Shown piece after piece: positions 1-9,067 of a DNA stretch of 64,000 nt; the first letter of the stretch is position 1, and each line of letters opens with the position of its first letter. Where the stretch lies: NCBI RefSeq assembly GCF_004684935.1, contig NZ_SRJD01000002.1:247706-311705 (forward strand), given 5' to 3'. The translations under genes were made by a program, and so were the position numbers. Source of the DNA: Sporolactobacillus shoreae (GTDB lineage: Bacteria; Bacillota; Bacilli; Bacillales; Sporolactobacillaceae). The notes below the pieces were generated by a model. It was given only the letters and a program-made list of their open reading frames with translations, ran no database searches and was not told where the DNA came from.

Positions 1-1525
1 AAAACATTCCGGAATAGTGCATTTCAGCGAGCTGTTCGTCGCAGAAACCGTCATACGGTTCAATTGATCTTGCCGACTGAAGCACTTCCCGAGCGAGACC
101 GAAACTTTTTTCTGCCTTCAATTTTGGAATCAGGATCTCCAACACATTGGCCAGATTGGTTTCGATCTCATCGGTAAGAGAAAAGATCCAGTCACTTCTG
201 AAAGTGGAGAAATTTGCCGGATCGTACTCGCGTAACAGGTCTACAAATGAGCTTGCCTGCTTCTTTAAAGGAAGATTCAGCTCAGGAAATGCCTTCAGCC
301 TTGCCAGATAATCACCAATGTCGCTTTCGATTTCGGCGTTCAGCGCGAGCGTACTTTCACCGATAAGAAGAACTTCATGCACATCAGGTTCATGAAAGCT
401 GTGGAAAATCTGATTCAAATGATTGATCCGGACACGAAGGTTGTTTCTTGCACGTTCAGCCGGAAGATCTAAGAGGAAGGTTGAAATCAGCTCTTCCCGG
501 CTGGCCGTTCCCTGATGAAGAATCAGATACAGGAGAAGCTCTTTTGCCCCACGCTGATTCCATTTTCCTTCAATCGGCTCGTGATTCCAAAGGACGACGA
601 TGTCTCTGAGCACATTGATTCGGAGCAGATGACCATCAGATTTTGACTGTGCCAGACCCGACTTCAGAATCTGCAAATATTTATCTGTCAGCTCCTGATA
701 GATCGGAAACGAGTGTATTGGCCCTTTTTCGCCTGAAATGAACTTTAAAAGCAACCGGGCGGCAGCCTCAGGCTGATCAAGCGGAATCTGCTGCGCGGCT
801 TCAGGAATAATCTGCCAGAGACTGTTTGGTATACATATAGAGAATATAGCAGCCAGCTGTGCCGGAACAATCGTATCGTCACTGCCGTGAAGAATAAGCG
901 TTGGTATGGTAATGCTGCCTAGTTCGTCGATAAAATGGAAGTCTGCCGGATTATAAATCCTCATAAGTTCAGCAATCTGTTCCTTTACGATGCGGGTTGG
1001 AATCGTTTGAAGTCCGTTTCTAAAAAGGGCTACCTTTTTTTCAGTGAGTCGCGAGAAGCTGTCTTCAGCCCACTTGTCAATAATAAGATCGCGATCGACA
1101 TCAATCAGTTTGGAGAGGAAACCTAGCCTTTCACTCAGAAAACCTTCCTGTATGAAAAACAGGGAAGACATCAAGGTCATTGACGCGACACGATCGGGGT
1201 ATCTTTTTGCCAGTTCATAACAGAGGTTGCTGCCCATGCCGCATCCGGCGAGATGAATGCGATCCACTCCAAGATAATCGATCAGAGCATGGGCTTCTGA
1301 AACCATTTTGCCCATGGTAAGCGGTTCGTCGGTAAGGCCTGTCCGGCCATGCCCGTAGGCGTCATAAACAAGTATATTGGCATGGGCGGAGAGGGAGCCC
1401 AACATCAAGGACCACTGGCGGGAGTCCGTCATCATCCCATGGATCAAGAGCACTGTCGGCAGGTGGGGGCCGCTAAAATTAAAGGAATACAAAAGTTGAT
1501 AATTTTCCATCTGAAGTGTTTTCAT
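1..1525 (-). CDS. Alpha/beta-hydrolase-like sensor fused to SARP-like wHTH/BTAD transcriptional regulator (3' end outside window)
   Basis: The gene runs leftward out of the window; 508 codons are open. The start at 1525 has an AGAGAGG ribosome site about 8 nt upstream. Residues 1 to about 250 form an alpha/beta-hydrolase fold (LLIHGMM oxyanion region, HGSDDTIVP acid loop). The nucleophile elbow reads G-C-G-M-G-S where active enzymes have G-x-S-x-G, and the usual catalytic His region reads EAAQQIPLDQP, so the triad is lost. From about residue 290 a winged-helix region (WNQRGAKELLLYLILHQG, SREEL, RARNNLRVRINHLN) leads into a BTAD-like helical region. This is the SARP/AfsR-type effector layout. 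I infer a ligand-sensing DNA-binding regulator rather than an enzyme. It is a candidate controller of the direct-repeat promoters in this window. Confidence 0.85.
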   Translation of the reverse strand, partial: MKTLQMENYQLLYSFNFSGPHLPTVLLIHGMMTDSRQWSLMLGSLSAHANILVYDAYGHGRTGLTDEPLTMGKMVSEAHALIDYLGVDRIHLAGCGMGSNLCYELAKRYPDRVASMTLMSSLFFIQEGFLSERLGFLSKLIDVDRDLIIDKWAEDSFSRLTEKKVALFRNGLQTIPTRIVKEQIAELMRIYNPADFHFIDELGSITIPTLILHGSDDTIVPAQLAAIFSICIPNSLWQIIPEAAQQIPLDQPEAAARLLLKFISGEKGPIHSFPIYQELTDKYLQILKSGLAQSKSDGHLLRINVLRDIVVLWNHEPIEGKWNQRGAKELLLYLILHQGTASREELISTFLLDLPAERARNNLRVRINHLNQIFHSFHEPDVHEVLLIGESTLALNAEIESDIGDYLARLKAFPELNLPLKKQASSFVDLLREYDPANFSTFRSDWIFSLTDEIETNLANVLEILIPKLKAEKSFGLAREVLQSARSIEPYDGFCDEQLAEMHYSGMF

Positions 1526-1697
1526 ACGTTTAACCTCTCTGACGAGCTGGGTTCTTCACAGGGCAGGGACTCAGGAAACATCGACTGGAAAATACTGGAC
1601 ATTGATAATTTGAAACGTTTTCGTAATGGGATCCATGATAGGATCAGTACAAGGGCATTCTCTTCCACTCAATAATCTTTAAGAAGGGGAACTGTTC

Positions 1698-1952
1698 ATG
1701 AAAAAGTTCGCTTTTTATCTGCATCCAAAGGGGGATGCAATCAGGGGACATTCGCCGGTATTCTTCAGTGTGATTGTTTCTGACAGTGTTGAACAGGCCG
1801 CACAGAAACTTTCTGTTCTGAATCAATCTGTTTATTGCGGTTTACTTAAAGTCACAAGCAATAAGTACCACGTCTATTTTTCTAAAAGCGTCCCGGATGC
1901 CAACGAGGAATTCATGTATATCGTGATTGAGGATCCGGAGAGCAAATTTTAA
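1698..1952 (+). CDS. Small hypothetical protein (84 aa)
   Basis: An ATG at 1698 follows AAGAAGGGG at a workable distance. The 84-residue product begins MKKFAFYLHPKGDAI and ends in an acidic tail (VIEDPESKF). It has no signal peptide, membrane segment or recognisable motif, and I do not recognise the family. It is transcribed divergently from the regulator at 1525 and convergently with the kinase-like gene at 2051-2809. Reality rests on ribosome site, composition and position, so this is a moderate call. Confidence 0.5.
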   Translation: MKKFAFYLHPKGDAIRGHSPVFFSVIVSDSVEQAAQKLSVLNQSVYCGLLKVTSNKYHVYFSKSVPDANEEFMYIVIEDPESKF

Positions 1953-2050
1953 ATTTTCCACACCACGTGCGTGATTACCGACCTGAAGGGCATCCTCTGG
2001 GTGAGACATGTCCATTAATCTGTCGGATTGCGTTTTCGGATTAAAGCCAG

Positions 2051-2809
2051 TCAGGAAGTCAGTCTGCTGGCTACCTTGTGGACATTAATAAAATGCTGGT
2101 AAGAAGGCGTCATGGCGACGAGTTGTTTCAGCATAGCAATCATTTTTTTCGTCTGTTCCGCGTCGTCAGGCCAGTAAAGGACATAGTCGAGCAGCCGGAT
2201 CAGGGCTTTTGTTTGGCTCAGCTTAATCTGCCCCTCCTGAAATGAATGATGATAAAGGAAAATGCTGCTAAGAGGGAAGCGGGTCGTCCCGGATTCGCCG
2301 AAAAAAGAACTGAATACAGTTGCCCCTGTTTGGGAGATTTTCACCAATGTAGCTGTTTCTGCTGGATTGAGTTCAGAAGTTTCCTGATTCACCTGCTGCC
2401 CTAGATTTCCGGATGTGATTCTGATTCCTCCATCTCTGTCTGCATAACTGCTACGGAACATGATCCCCCAACCGTTATGTGTAATAAACAGACAGTAAAG
2501 TGCTCCAAATCCCGATTGCAGGGCGCGACTATTATAGACATAAAGATCAGACGATTTGTAACTGCTTTCAATTTTGATTACATAGTTATCTCGTTGAAAA
2601 ATGAGATTTTTTGAATGGTTGGCTATACCTGATGCAGCCCTGCCGCTGAGGGTGCCGTAGCCGCTATGAATGTGGACAGTCATGTGGACAGGTTTCTGAG
2701 TACTTTGTCTTACATTGTGGAAAAAATTCGTGTACATGTTCATCAGCTGAGCGGAATCGGTCTGGACTTCAAAGACATGTTCTCCAACAAAGGCATAGGT
2801 TCTGTGCAT
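2051..2809 (-). CDS. HPr-kinase-like protein with degenerate P-loop (peptide-kinase paralogue)
   Basis: This 252-residue protein aligns along its length with the two HprK-like kinases at 18921-19745 and 43582-44367 (matching N-terminal MHRTYAFVGEHVFEV, central Y/F-rich block and C-terminal helices). I chose the start at 2809 because it matches the paralogues and follows GGGGAG at 7 nt; the frame stays open further upstream. Where the paralogues have G-D-S-G-C-G-K-S, this protein has G-N-L-G-Q-Q-V-N, and the downstream L-S-D-E-A is changed to N-P-A-E-T. ATP binding by the usual P-loop is therefore unlikely, yet the frame is intact. It may be a non-catalytic leader-binding or decoy protein, or a decaying remnant of a third RiPP cluster. 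A direct-repeat promoter lies about 300 nt upstream. Confidence 0.75.
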   Translation of the reverse strand: MHRTYAFVGEHVFEVQTDSAQLMNMYTNFFHNVRQSTQKPVHMTVHIHSGYGTLSGRAASGIANHSKNLIFQRDNYVIKIESSYKSSDLYVYNSRALQSGFGALYCLFITHNGWGIMFRSSYADRDGGIRITSGNLGQQVNQETSELNPAETATLVKISQTGATVFSSFFGESGTTRFPLSSIFLYHHSFQEGQIKLSQTKALIRLLDYVLYWPDDAEQTKKMIAMLKQLVAMTPSYQHFINVHKVASRLTS

Positions 2810-3105
2810 GACTAATCTCCCCTTTTTGTCTGCTGGCTCGTGACACATTCGAAACATGAGGCCGTCTGTTACCATCCTCTGGCGACTTAAGACGGAAATT
2901 TTTAATTTTTCTTTGTCGGCCTATGGTTGTAATGTGCTACGAAAAAATTTTCCAAAAAGAATAAACAATCGATAAATTATACCGATAAAAAAGAAAGAAA
3001 CACTTTTTTTGCCTGCGGTGTGTTTTCTGCGATAAATTTCAACAGAGTCGCTGTTTTTGTTGAATATTCAGGCATTATCTGTTTTTTCTTTTTTATGTAA
3101 CTCAC

Positions 3106-3138
3106 ATCCTATATTTTACTCCATTACACAACCGTTAC
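3106..3138 (-). promoter_or_regulatory. Direct-repeat activator site and -10 box upstream of the P-loop-less kinase gene
   Basis: On the minus strand GTAAC (3138-3134), 6 nt, GTAAT (3127-3123), 11 nt, then TAGGAT (3111-3106). The geometry equals that of four other sites in the window. The -10 match is the weakest of the five and the leader to the gene is about 300 nt. Confidence 0.5.
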
Positions 3139-3520
3139 AAATTTGTGAACACATTTATTTTTCTTTTTTTTCTGAGTTGTTTCGCAAATTTCTCCTCCTT
3201 CTCTTTTTGACTGTAGGAAAAGGCATCGCTCGGTCAGACCTTAAAAATTGAAGTGTTGCAGCGATGACACATGACTAGGTCAATTGACCCATTCTCTAGA
3301 AATTAAAAATATGTCGAAATTCTTTTGCAATTTTTTAACTGGTCCATTAAAGCCCGGTTCCAAAGATTTAACGGAATGGAAGTGTACAAGGCTGAGTCGT
3401 TTTGACTATCCCCGCTTCTAAAAAAGTGGTTCTTTGTGGCGCAACCTTCAATCTAGAAGATTAATAGCTACCGTTTCATGAGCAAACAAGAAGAATAGTG
3501 AACGGATGATTGATTATATT

Positions 3521-3552
3521 GCAGTTGGTCATTGACCGACTGCTTTTTTTTG
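3521..3552 (+). terminator. Rho-independent terminator in the EPS operon 1 leader
   Basis: GCAGTTGGTC (3521-3530) pairs with GACCGACTGC (3534-3543) with one G.U pair across a 3-nt loop, followed by eight T. It lies about 170 nt before the first EPS gene, with no supported gene between 1952 and here on this strand. It may be an attenuator controlled by antitermination, like the matching element before EPS operon 2. Confidence 0.75.
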
Positions 3553-3723
3553 TTTCCGGTAACGGAAATGTTACGCCACCTTTTGTATGATGCCGGTAAT
3601 CAATCAAAGATGCTTTCACTAGAGAAAAACAATGGCCTGACGGTCTCACATGTCGGCCTGAACCAAGCACTGTCTGCAGAGAACGGGGTCCAGAAAATCT
3701 GTACGTTTCCGGGAGGTCAGGTT

Positions 3724-4494
3724 ATGGAAGAGGCACTTAATTTGAAGGAACTGTTTTTCGTGATCAGGAAGAATGTGCTGCTTATTATCGGTGTGACAAT
3801 TCTTGCAGGGGTTGCGGGCGCACTTTACACCCATTATTTTGTGAGTCCGCAATATGAAGCAACAACCCGGATCCTGGTGAATCAGCTTGACAGTGGCAAG
3901 TCGACGCTCTATACAACCAATGCGGTCCAGACCAACTTGGAACTTGTGAATACGTACAGCGTGATTATTGATGACCCGTCAGTTCTCAATCAGGTCATTC
4001 GGAACCTGAATTTGAATATGACGGCGGACCAGCTTGCTGGAACATTGACCGTGAATACGGTGCAAAACTCGCAGGTCTTCTCACTGACAGCGAAGACAGG
4101 GAGCGCGGAGCAATCTGTTCGAATCGTGAACAATGTGGCGCAAGTGTTCCGAATGCAAGTGAAAAATGTGATGAATGTCGATAATGTCAGCATTCTTTCA
4201 CCAGCGACGCTGGCATCAAATGCGACAAAAGTATCGCCGAGTCTTAAGATGAATACCACTATCGGCTTGGCTCTCGGCTTAATGGTGTCTGTCGGGCTTG
4301 CATTTCTTCTGGATTATCTGGATGACTCGATCCGTACGCAGAAAGATGTGCGGCGGAAACTCGGACTGCCTGTCGTTGGAGTTATCTCCCATATGGGTAG
4401 GCGGCAAAGGCAGATGCTACGGATAAAGACTTTGTCGGAGGAATCACCGCAGAACGCGGTAAGCGGAGGTGTGAAACATGCTGAAATCAAGTAG
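3724..4494 (+). CDS. Wzz/CapA-type polysaccharide chain-length regulator, EPS operon 1
   Basis: The 256-residue protein has two membrane helices flanking an extracytoplasmic domain (about residues 18-38 VLLIIGVTILAGVAGALYTH and 178-198 TIGLALGLMVSVGLAFLLDYL). The second is followed by the P-V-V-G-V-I motif typical of Wzz/CapA/YwqC proteins. These set polymer length and activate the partner tyrosine kinase. The start at 3724 follows GGGAGGTCAGGTT; the frame is open upstream to a TTG at 3532, but the paralogue at 25397 supports the shorter form. It overlaps the kinase gene by 17 bp, implying translational coupling. Confidence 0.9.
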   Translation: MEEALNLKELFFVIRKNVLLIIGVTILAGVAGALYTHYFVSPQYEATTRILVNQLDSGKSTLYTTNAVQTNLELVNTYSVIIDDPSVLNQVIRNLNLNMTADQLAGTLTVNTVQNSQVFSLTAKTGSAEQSVRIVNNVAQVFRMQVKNVMNVDNVSILSPATLASNATKVSPSLKMNTTIGLALGLMVSVGLAFLLDYLDDSIRTQKDVRRKLGLPVVGVISHMGRRQRQMLRIKTLSEESPQNAVSGGVKHAEIK

Positions 4495-5170
4495 ATGGAG
4501 AAGTCCCGGAAAACCGCTGAATCTGATCATTCGAATGAAGAGACGGTCACTGTTCGCGGAGCAATACCGTTCCATCCGGACAAGCCTAGAGGCGCTGGAA
4601 AAAAACGGGCCGCTCAGATCCATTATGGTCACGTCATCTCGATCGGGGGAGGGTAAATCGACAACCGCCGCCAATCTCGCCGTCGTCATGGCGCAAAAAG
4701 GGAAAAAGGTGCTGCTGATTGATACGGATCTGAGACGGCCGGTACTGCACATGACTTTTCAGAAGACAAACAAGGCGGGACTGAGCTCAATCCTGAGAAA
4801 TACAAGAGAACTTTTTAACGTGATTCAGAAGACGGAAATCGTCAATCTGTCCGTCCTGACCAGTGGCCCCGAAGTGGCGAATCCGTCGGACCTGCTTAAT
4901 GCACCGGACATGAGCGCGATCATTGAGCAGGCGCTCAGTCTGTACGATCTTGTCCTTCTTGACTCACCGCCAGTCCTTGAAGTCACCGACACACGTATGA
5001 TTGCCGACTGCTGCGATGGTGTGCTGCTTGTCGTCAGAAGCCGAAGCACGGAAAGTGATCTGGCGCTAATGGCCGCGGAGAATCTTTCTGAATCTGGAGC
5101 CAGAATCTTGGGCGTTGTACTTAACGACGCACGTGCCAGCAAAAAGGGTTATTACATGGGAAGCTACTGA
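4478..5170 (+). CDS. CapB/YwqD-type bacterial tyrosine kinase, EPS operon 1
   Basis: This cytoplasmic BY-kinase is 230 residues long. It shows Walker A (SSRSGEGKST), Walker A' (LLIDTDLRRP) and Walker B (LVLLDSPP) motifs. The C-terminal tail K-K-G-Y-Y-M-G-S-Y is a short tyrosine cluster, the usual autophosphorylation site. As in other Firmicutes, the kinase is split from its membrane activator, the preceding gene. The start at 4478 has GGAGGTG 6 nt upstream. No partner tyrosine phosphatase gene is visible in the operon. Confidence 0.92.
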   Translation: MLKSSRWRSPGKPLNLIIRMKRRSLFAEQYRSIRTSLEALEKNGPLRSIMVTSSRSGEGKSTTAANLAVVMAQKGKKVLLIDTDLRRPVLHMTFQKTNKAGLSSILRNTRELFNVIQKTEIVNLSVLTSGPEVANPSDLLNAPDMSAIIEQALSLYDLVLLDSPPVLEVTDTRMIADCCDGVLLVVRSRSTESDLALMAAENLSESGARILGVVLNDARASKKGYYMGSY

Positions 5171-5229
5171 AGATGTGACACATTGATTGCTCACTGCCCT
5201 ACTATTTTCTTGTAATGGAGGAAATCGGG

Positions 5230-5931
5230 ATGGCCCTAACCGGATTGAAACTAAATGATCGTGATTACGAAGATGAAGGAATTTTAAAAGAAAGTGAACG
5301 TGACATTGAACGTGTAGGTCACCGCAGCGTCTATCTGCTTGTGAAAAGGTTGACGGACATTCTGCTGTCCGTCTTCGGCCTGATAATACTGAGCCCAATG
5401 TTTCTGGTTGTTTCTGTTCTGATTAAGCTGGATGATCCAAAGGGAAAGGTCCTGTTCAGGCAAACACGAGTGGGGGAAAATGGCAAAGAATTTGTGATGT
5501 ATAAATTCCGGTCCATGATCCCTGATGCGGAGCTTTTAATGGATCAGCTTCTTGACCTCAATGACACAAGTGGCCTGATGTTCAAAATTAAGGAGGACCC
5601 GAGAATCACAAAGATCGGACGGCTCATACGTAAGACGAGTATTGATGAACTCCCACAGCTCTGCAATGTCCTGAAGGGGGACATGAGTCTTGTCGGACCG
5701 CGCCCCCCGCTTCCCAGGGAAGTACGCGCTTATTCTGATTATGACCGGCAAAGGCTGGTCGTCAGGCCGGGCTGCACGGGTCCCTGGCAGGTGAGCGGCC
5801 GGAGCAGTATCGGGTTTGATCAGATGGTTGAACTTGATCTTTACTATATTAATCACAGAAGTTTTGCGATGGATATTAAATTGATTCTTAAGACGGTTTT
5901 TTTGTTATTTGGATCTAAAAATGCGTTTTGA
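5230..5931 (+). CDS. Undecaprenyl-phosphate sugar phosphotransferase (initiating enzyme), EPS operon 1
   Basis: A 233-residue member of the bacterial sugar transferase family (WcaJ/EpsL type). It transfers the first sugar-1-phosphate to undecaprenyl phosphate at the inner face of the membrane. One N-terminal hydrophobic helix (about 45-65, [21 protein letters not shown]) is followed by the family signatures F-K-x-[18 protein letters not shown] and [14 protein letters not shown]. The start at 5230 has GGAGG at 8 nt; an in-frame ATG at 5215 lies before that site. The donor sugar cannot be read from sequence. Confidence 0.93.
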   Translation: MALTGLKLNDRDYEDEGILKESERDIERVGHRSVYLLVKRLTDILLSVFGLIILSPMFLVVSVLIKLDDPKGKVLFRQTRVGENGKEFVMYKFRSMIPDAELLMDQLLDLNDTSGLMFKIKEDPRITKIGRLIRKTSIDELPQLCNVLKGDMSLVGPRPPLPREVRAYSDYDRQRLVVRPGCTGPWQVSGRSSIGFDQMVELDLYYINHRSFAMDIKLILKTVFLLFGSKNAF

Positions 5932-5947
5932 GAGGGGGTCAGCAGTG

Positions 5948-6889
5948 ATGGAGAGAAACGCTAAGATCTATGTGGCGGGCCACAGGGGACTGGTCGGATC
6001 CGCTCTAGTGAGAAATCTTCAGAACAAAGGATTCGCTGGCATAATCTGCCGCACCCATGAAGAGCTGGATCTGAGAGACTATCAGCAGGTTGGGAAATTT
6101 TTTAGGAACGAACAGGTAGACTATGTCTTTCTGGCGGCTGCAAAGGTCGGTGGGATTCTCGCAAACAGTCGGTATCCTGCCGACTTTATCAGAGATAATC
6201 TGATGATCGAAACCAATGTGATTGATTGGGCTTTTAAAACCGGCGTGAAAAAGCTGCTTTTTCTAGGCAGCACGTGCATTTACCCGAGAATGGCTGAACA
6301 GCCCATCAAGGAGTCGGAACTTCTGAATGGAAAGCTGGAACCGACGAATGAGGCTTACGCCATGGCCAAGATCACCGGGATTAAAATGTGCCAGGCGTAC
6401 AATCAGCAGTTTGGCACCCGTTATCTCTCTGTGATGCCGACCAATCTTTATGGCACTAATGACAATTATGACCTGTCTTCGTCCCATGTCCTGCCGGCGC
6501 TGATCAGAAAGTTTCATGAAGCGAAGAGAAACAGCGCCCCCTATGTAACGATCTGGGGAACAGGTCAACCGAAACGTGAATTCCTTCACTCTGACGACCT
6601 TGCAGATGCTTGTGTCTACCTGATGAATCACTATGACGGGTCTGATATTGTCAATATTGGCGTCGGTAAGGAGCTGACGATCGGGGAACTTGCGGAGCGG
6701 ATCAGAAGGTTAGTCGGTTATCAGGGAGAAATCCATTTTGATGAATCGAAACCGGACGGAACGCCAAGGAAAATTGTTGATGTCTCAAAGCTAAATGCTC
6801 TTGGCTGGAAAGCAAAAATCTCACTGGATGAAGGATTGGAAAGGACTTATCAAGACTTTTTGCACAGTTTTAGCGGTGTCTTGGACTGA
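5948..6889 (+). CDS. fcl: GDP-L-fucose synthase
   Basis: A 313-residue short-chain dehydrogenase/reductase of the GDP-4-keto-6-deoxy-mannose 3,5-epimerase/4-reductase family. The NADP-binding G-x-x-G-x-x-G (GHRGLVGSA) is near the N-terminus, with catalytic Ser in GSTCIYP and Y-x3-K in AYAMAK. It makes GDP-L-fucose from the product of the next gene (gmd), so the EPS probably contains fucose. The start at 5948 follows AGAGGGGG; longer frames start inside the previous gene and were rejected. Confidence 0.93.
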   Translation: MERNAKIYVAGHRGLVGSALVRNLQNKGFAGIICRTHEELDLRDYQQVGKFFRNEQVDYVFLAAAKVGGILANSRYPADFIRDNLMIETNVIDWAFKTGVKKLLFLGSTCIYPRMAEQPIKESELLNGKLEPTNEAYAMAKITGIKMCQAYNQQFGTRYLSVMPTNLYGTNDNYDLSSSHVLPALIRKFHEAKRNSAPYVTIWGTGQPKREFLHSDDLADACVYLMNHYDGSDIVNIGVGKELTIGELAERIRRLVGYQGEIHFDESKPDGTPRKIVDVSKLNALGWKAKISLDEGLERTYQDFLHSFSGVLD

Positions 6890-6917
6890 ATGAACACATA
6901 TGAATGGAGGGATGAGC

Positions 6918-7904
6918 ATGAAACGGGCATTAATTACCGGTGTAACCGGACAAGATGGTTCTTACCTGTCAGAATTTTTAATCAAAAAGGGATACAAGGT
7001 ATTTGCACTGAGAAGGCGGACGAGCACGCCAATCTATGTCAATGTCGAGTCTTTTAAAGATCAACTGAATTGGATTGACGGCGATCTGACCGATTTGTCT
7101 TCGCTGATCCGTGCGGTTCAAATTTCTGATCCTGATGAAGTTTATAATCTTGCTGCTCAGTCTTTTGTCGGCACCTCCTGGGGGCAGCCGCTCGCAACCG
7201 GAGAAATTACCGGGATCGGGGTTGCCAATATGCTGGAAGCAGTCCGGCTGATGAAACCAGACGCGCGTTTCTATCAGGCATCAACGAGCGAGATGTTCGG
7301 CAAGGTAGCTGAGATCCCTCAACGAGAAACCACGCCCTTTTATCCAAGAAGCCCTTACAGCGCGGCAAAATTATATGGGCACTGGATGACGGTCAACTAT
7401 CGGGAGAGCTTCAGCATGTTTGCCTGCTCAGGTATCCTGTTCAATCATGAATCACCAAGACGTGGCCTTGAATTTGTCACCCGAAAGATTACCAATACGG
7501 TGGCCCGTATCAAGCTGGGACTCAGCGATGAACTCCGGCTCGGCAATTTGGACTCAAAGCGCGACTGGGGATTTGCCGGAGATTATGTAAAAGCTATGTG
7601 GCTGATGCTGCAGCAGGAGAAACCGGATGATTATGTTATTTCAACAGGAGAGACACATACAGTCAGGGAATTTGTCGAGATTGCCTTTTCCTATGTGGGC
7701 CTGAATTGGAAAAAGTATGTCGTTCAGGATGAGCGCTTCATGCGGCCTGCGGAAGTCGATCTCCTTCTCGGCGATTGCTCCAAAGCTGAGAAACAATTGA
7801 ACTGGAAGAAAAGCGTTAACTTTGCCTCGCTGGTACACATGATGGTTGATTACGATTTGGATCTTTACCAGAGTGTTGTTGAAGAGCGAAGAATGGTGCT
7901 GTAA
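6918..7904 (+). CDS. gmd: GDP-mannose 4,6-dehydratase
   Basis: A 328-residue SDR dehydratase with the N-terminal [13 protein letters not shown] nucleotide-binding motif, a T-S-E-x-F-G segment and catalytic [14 protein letters not shown] is the typical Gmd C-terminal signature. It converts GDP-mannose to GDP-4-keto-6-deoxy-mannose for the fucose synthase just upstream. Of three nearby ATG codons, 6918 is best spaced (6 nt) from GGAGGG. It is somewhat shorter than the 345-370 residues of many Gmd proteins, but motifs are complete. Confidence 0.92.
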   Translation: MKRALITGVTGQDGSYLSEFLIKKGYKVFALRRRTSTPIYVNVESFKDQLNWIDGDLTDLSSLIRAVQISDPDEVYNLAAQSFVGTSWGQPLATGEITGIGVANMLEAVRLMKPDARFYQASTSEMFGKVAEIPQRETTPFYPRSPYSAAKLYGHWMTVNYRESFSMFACSGILFNHESPRRGLEFVTRKITNTVARIKLGLSDELRLGNLDSKRDWGFAGDYVKAMWLMLQQEKPDDYVISTGETHTVREFVEIAFSYVGLNWKKYVVQDERFMRPAEVDLLLGDCSKAEKQLNWKKSVNFASLVHMMVDYDLDLYQSVVEERRMVL

Positions 7905-7906
7905 GC

Positions 7907-9067
7907 ATGATGAAACGACATCTGCTGGTCATCGGTCCGATGCCACCGCCCATTCACGGTGAAAGTTTGGCGATCAAACAACTGATCGACTCGAAGGAAG
8001 TCCGGAGTGCCTTTCATCTGACCCTGATCAATACGAATAGGAAGAGGACAGATAAAGGCGGGAAGTTTGCGCTGTCTAAAGTCTTTCAGGACATACGTAT
8101 CCTGGTCCGTGTTCTGAAGACGGTAAGAAGGAACACCGTTGACATTATGTATCTGTCGCTCTCCCAGTCACAGTTCGGATTGATCCGGGACGCCTTGTTA
8201 ATCCGGATGGCTGGAAAGAAAACAGGCCGGATCATCGCTCATCTGCATGGAAATAATCTGAAAAACGTACTCGATACGATGAATCCTCTGATCAAACGCC
8301 TTGTTCTCCCCGCGCTCGAACAAATTGAGTCGGGAATTGCTCTCAGCAGAGGGCTTGCTTTTAATTTTATGAATCTGCCCAATCATGTGACCGTCGTCCC
8401 TAATGGGATTGCTTGTGACTATTTTACGGAACAGGAAATAGCTGAAGCACGTGGCGGTCATCCTGACGAACTATTTTTCAGGATTCTTTATCTAAGTAAT
8501 CTGATGGAAACCAAGGGGTTCGCCTTACTGATCCAGGCCGTGACGGATCTATTGGAGGAAGGGCTTCGCGTGGAACTGAATCTTGCCGGACAGATTTACG
8601 ACCGACCGTTGTTCGACCGGGTGATGCATGAAGCTGAAACAGCTGGGTTCAAGTCAAACATCACCTATCTCGGAACGGTGACCGGAGAAAGAAAGAAACA
8701 GCTGCTGCGTCATGCCGATGTGATGGTACTTCCGACCGCCTATCCAATAGAGGGACAGCCGATTTCGATCATCGAAGGGATGGCCTCCGGTCTGCCGATC
8801 ATATCCACGGATCAGGGCGCCATTCCGGAACTAATTGGAGAGAGTGGCATCGTTCTGAAAAAGGCCAGCCGAAAAAGTCTGGCTCGGGCCATTAAAGAGA
8901 TCATGGGTGACAGTGACTTGTATCGGCACCTGTCCGCAAGCAGCCGGAAACGTTTTCTGGAGCACTATACGCTTGAACATTATATCGGCGGGTTAATCGC
9001 CGTTTTCAATCGAGGTGGACGAGATGAAGAAAAAGATCGTATTCGTGATCAACTATTTCTATCCTGA
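7907..9067 (+). CDS. GT4-type glycosyltransferase
   Basis: A 386-residue GT-B glycosyltransferase. The N-terminal GPMPPPIHGES loop is the glycine/proline-rich acceptor-side loop common in group 1 enzymes. The C-terminal half has the NDP-sugar-binding E-x7-E region (GQPISIIEGMASGLPII). It starts 2 nt after gmd and overlaps the next glycosyltransferase by 44 bp, indicating tight co-transcription. Donor and acceptor are not predictable; a role in building the lipid-linked repeat unit is inferred. Confidence 0.88.
   Translation: MMKRHLLVIGPMPPPIHGESLAIKQLIDSKEVRSAFHLTLINTNRKRTDKGGKFALSKVFQDIRILVRVLKTVRRNTVDIMYLSLSQSQFGLIRDALLIRMAGKKTGRIIAHLHGNNLKNVLDTMNPLIKRLVLPALEQIESGIALSRGLAFNFMNLPNHVTVVPNGIACDYFTEQEIAEARGGHPDELFFRILYLSNLMETKGFALLIQAVTDLLEEGLRVELNLAGQIYDRPLFDRVMHEAETAGFKSNITYLGTVTGERKKQLLRHADVMVLPTAYPIEGQPISIIEGMASGLPIISTDQGAIPELIGESGIVLKKASRKSLARAIKEIMGDSDLYRHLSASSRKRFLEHYTLEHYIGGLIAVFNRGGRDEEKDRIRDQLFLS

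Larger units (their letters stand above)
2810..3723. other. Long AT-rich intergenic region between kinase-like gene and EPS operon 1
   Basis: This 914-bp stretch has no convincing gene. It holds the minus-strand direct-repeat promoter (3106-3138), a perfect palindrome GGTCAATTGACC (3278-3289) whose right half is a possible -35 for the EPS operon (the -10, AAATAT at 3307, is weak), and a plus-strand terminator at 3521-3552. A 32-codon minus-strand frame (2977-3075) lacks a ribosome site and was not called. The plus-strand part is probably the untranslated leader of EPS operon 1. Confidence 0.5.

Noticed and set aside
2977..3075. 32-codon minus-strand frame in the leader of the P-loop-less kinase gene as a precursor peptide
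   Set aside because: No ribosome site, very AT-rich, and none of the shared leader motif R-P...F-x-T-D.
3057..3251. 64-codon plus-strand frame in the EPS 1 leader
   Set aside because: Starts at a weak TTG without a ribosome site and has the residue mix of random AT-rich sequence.
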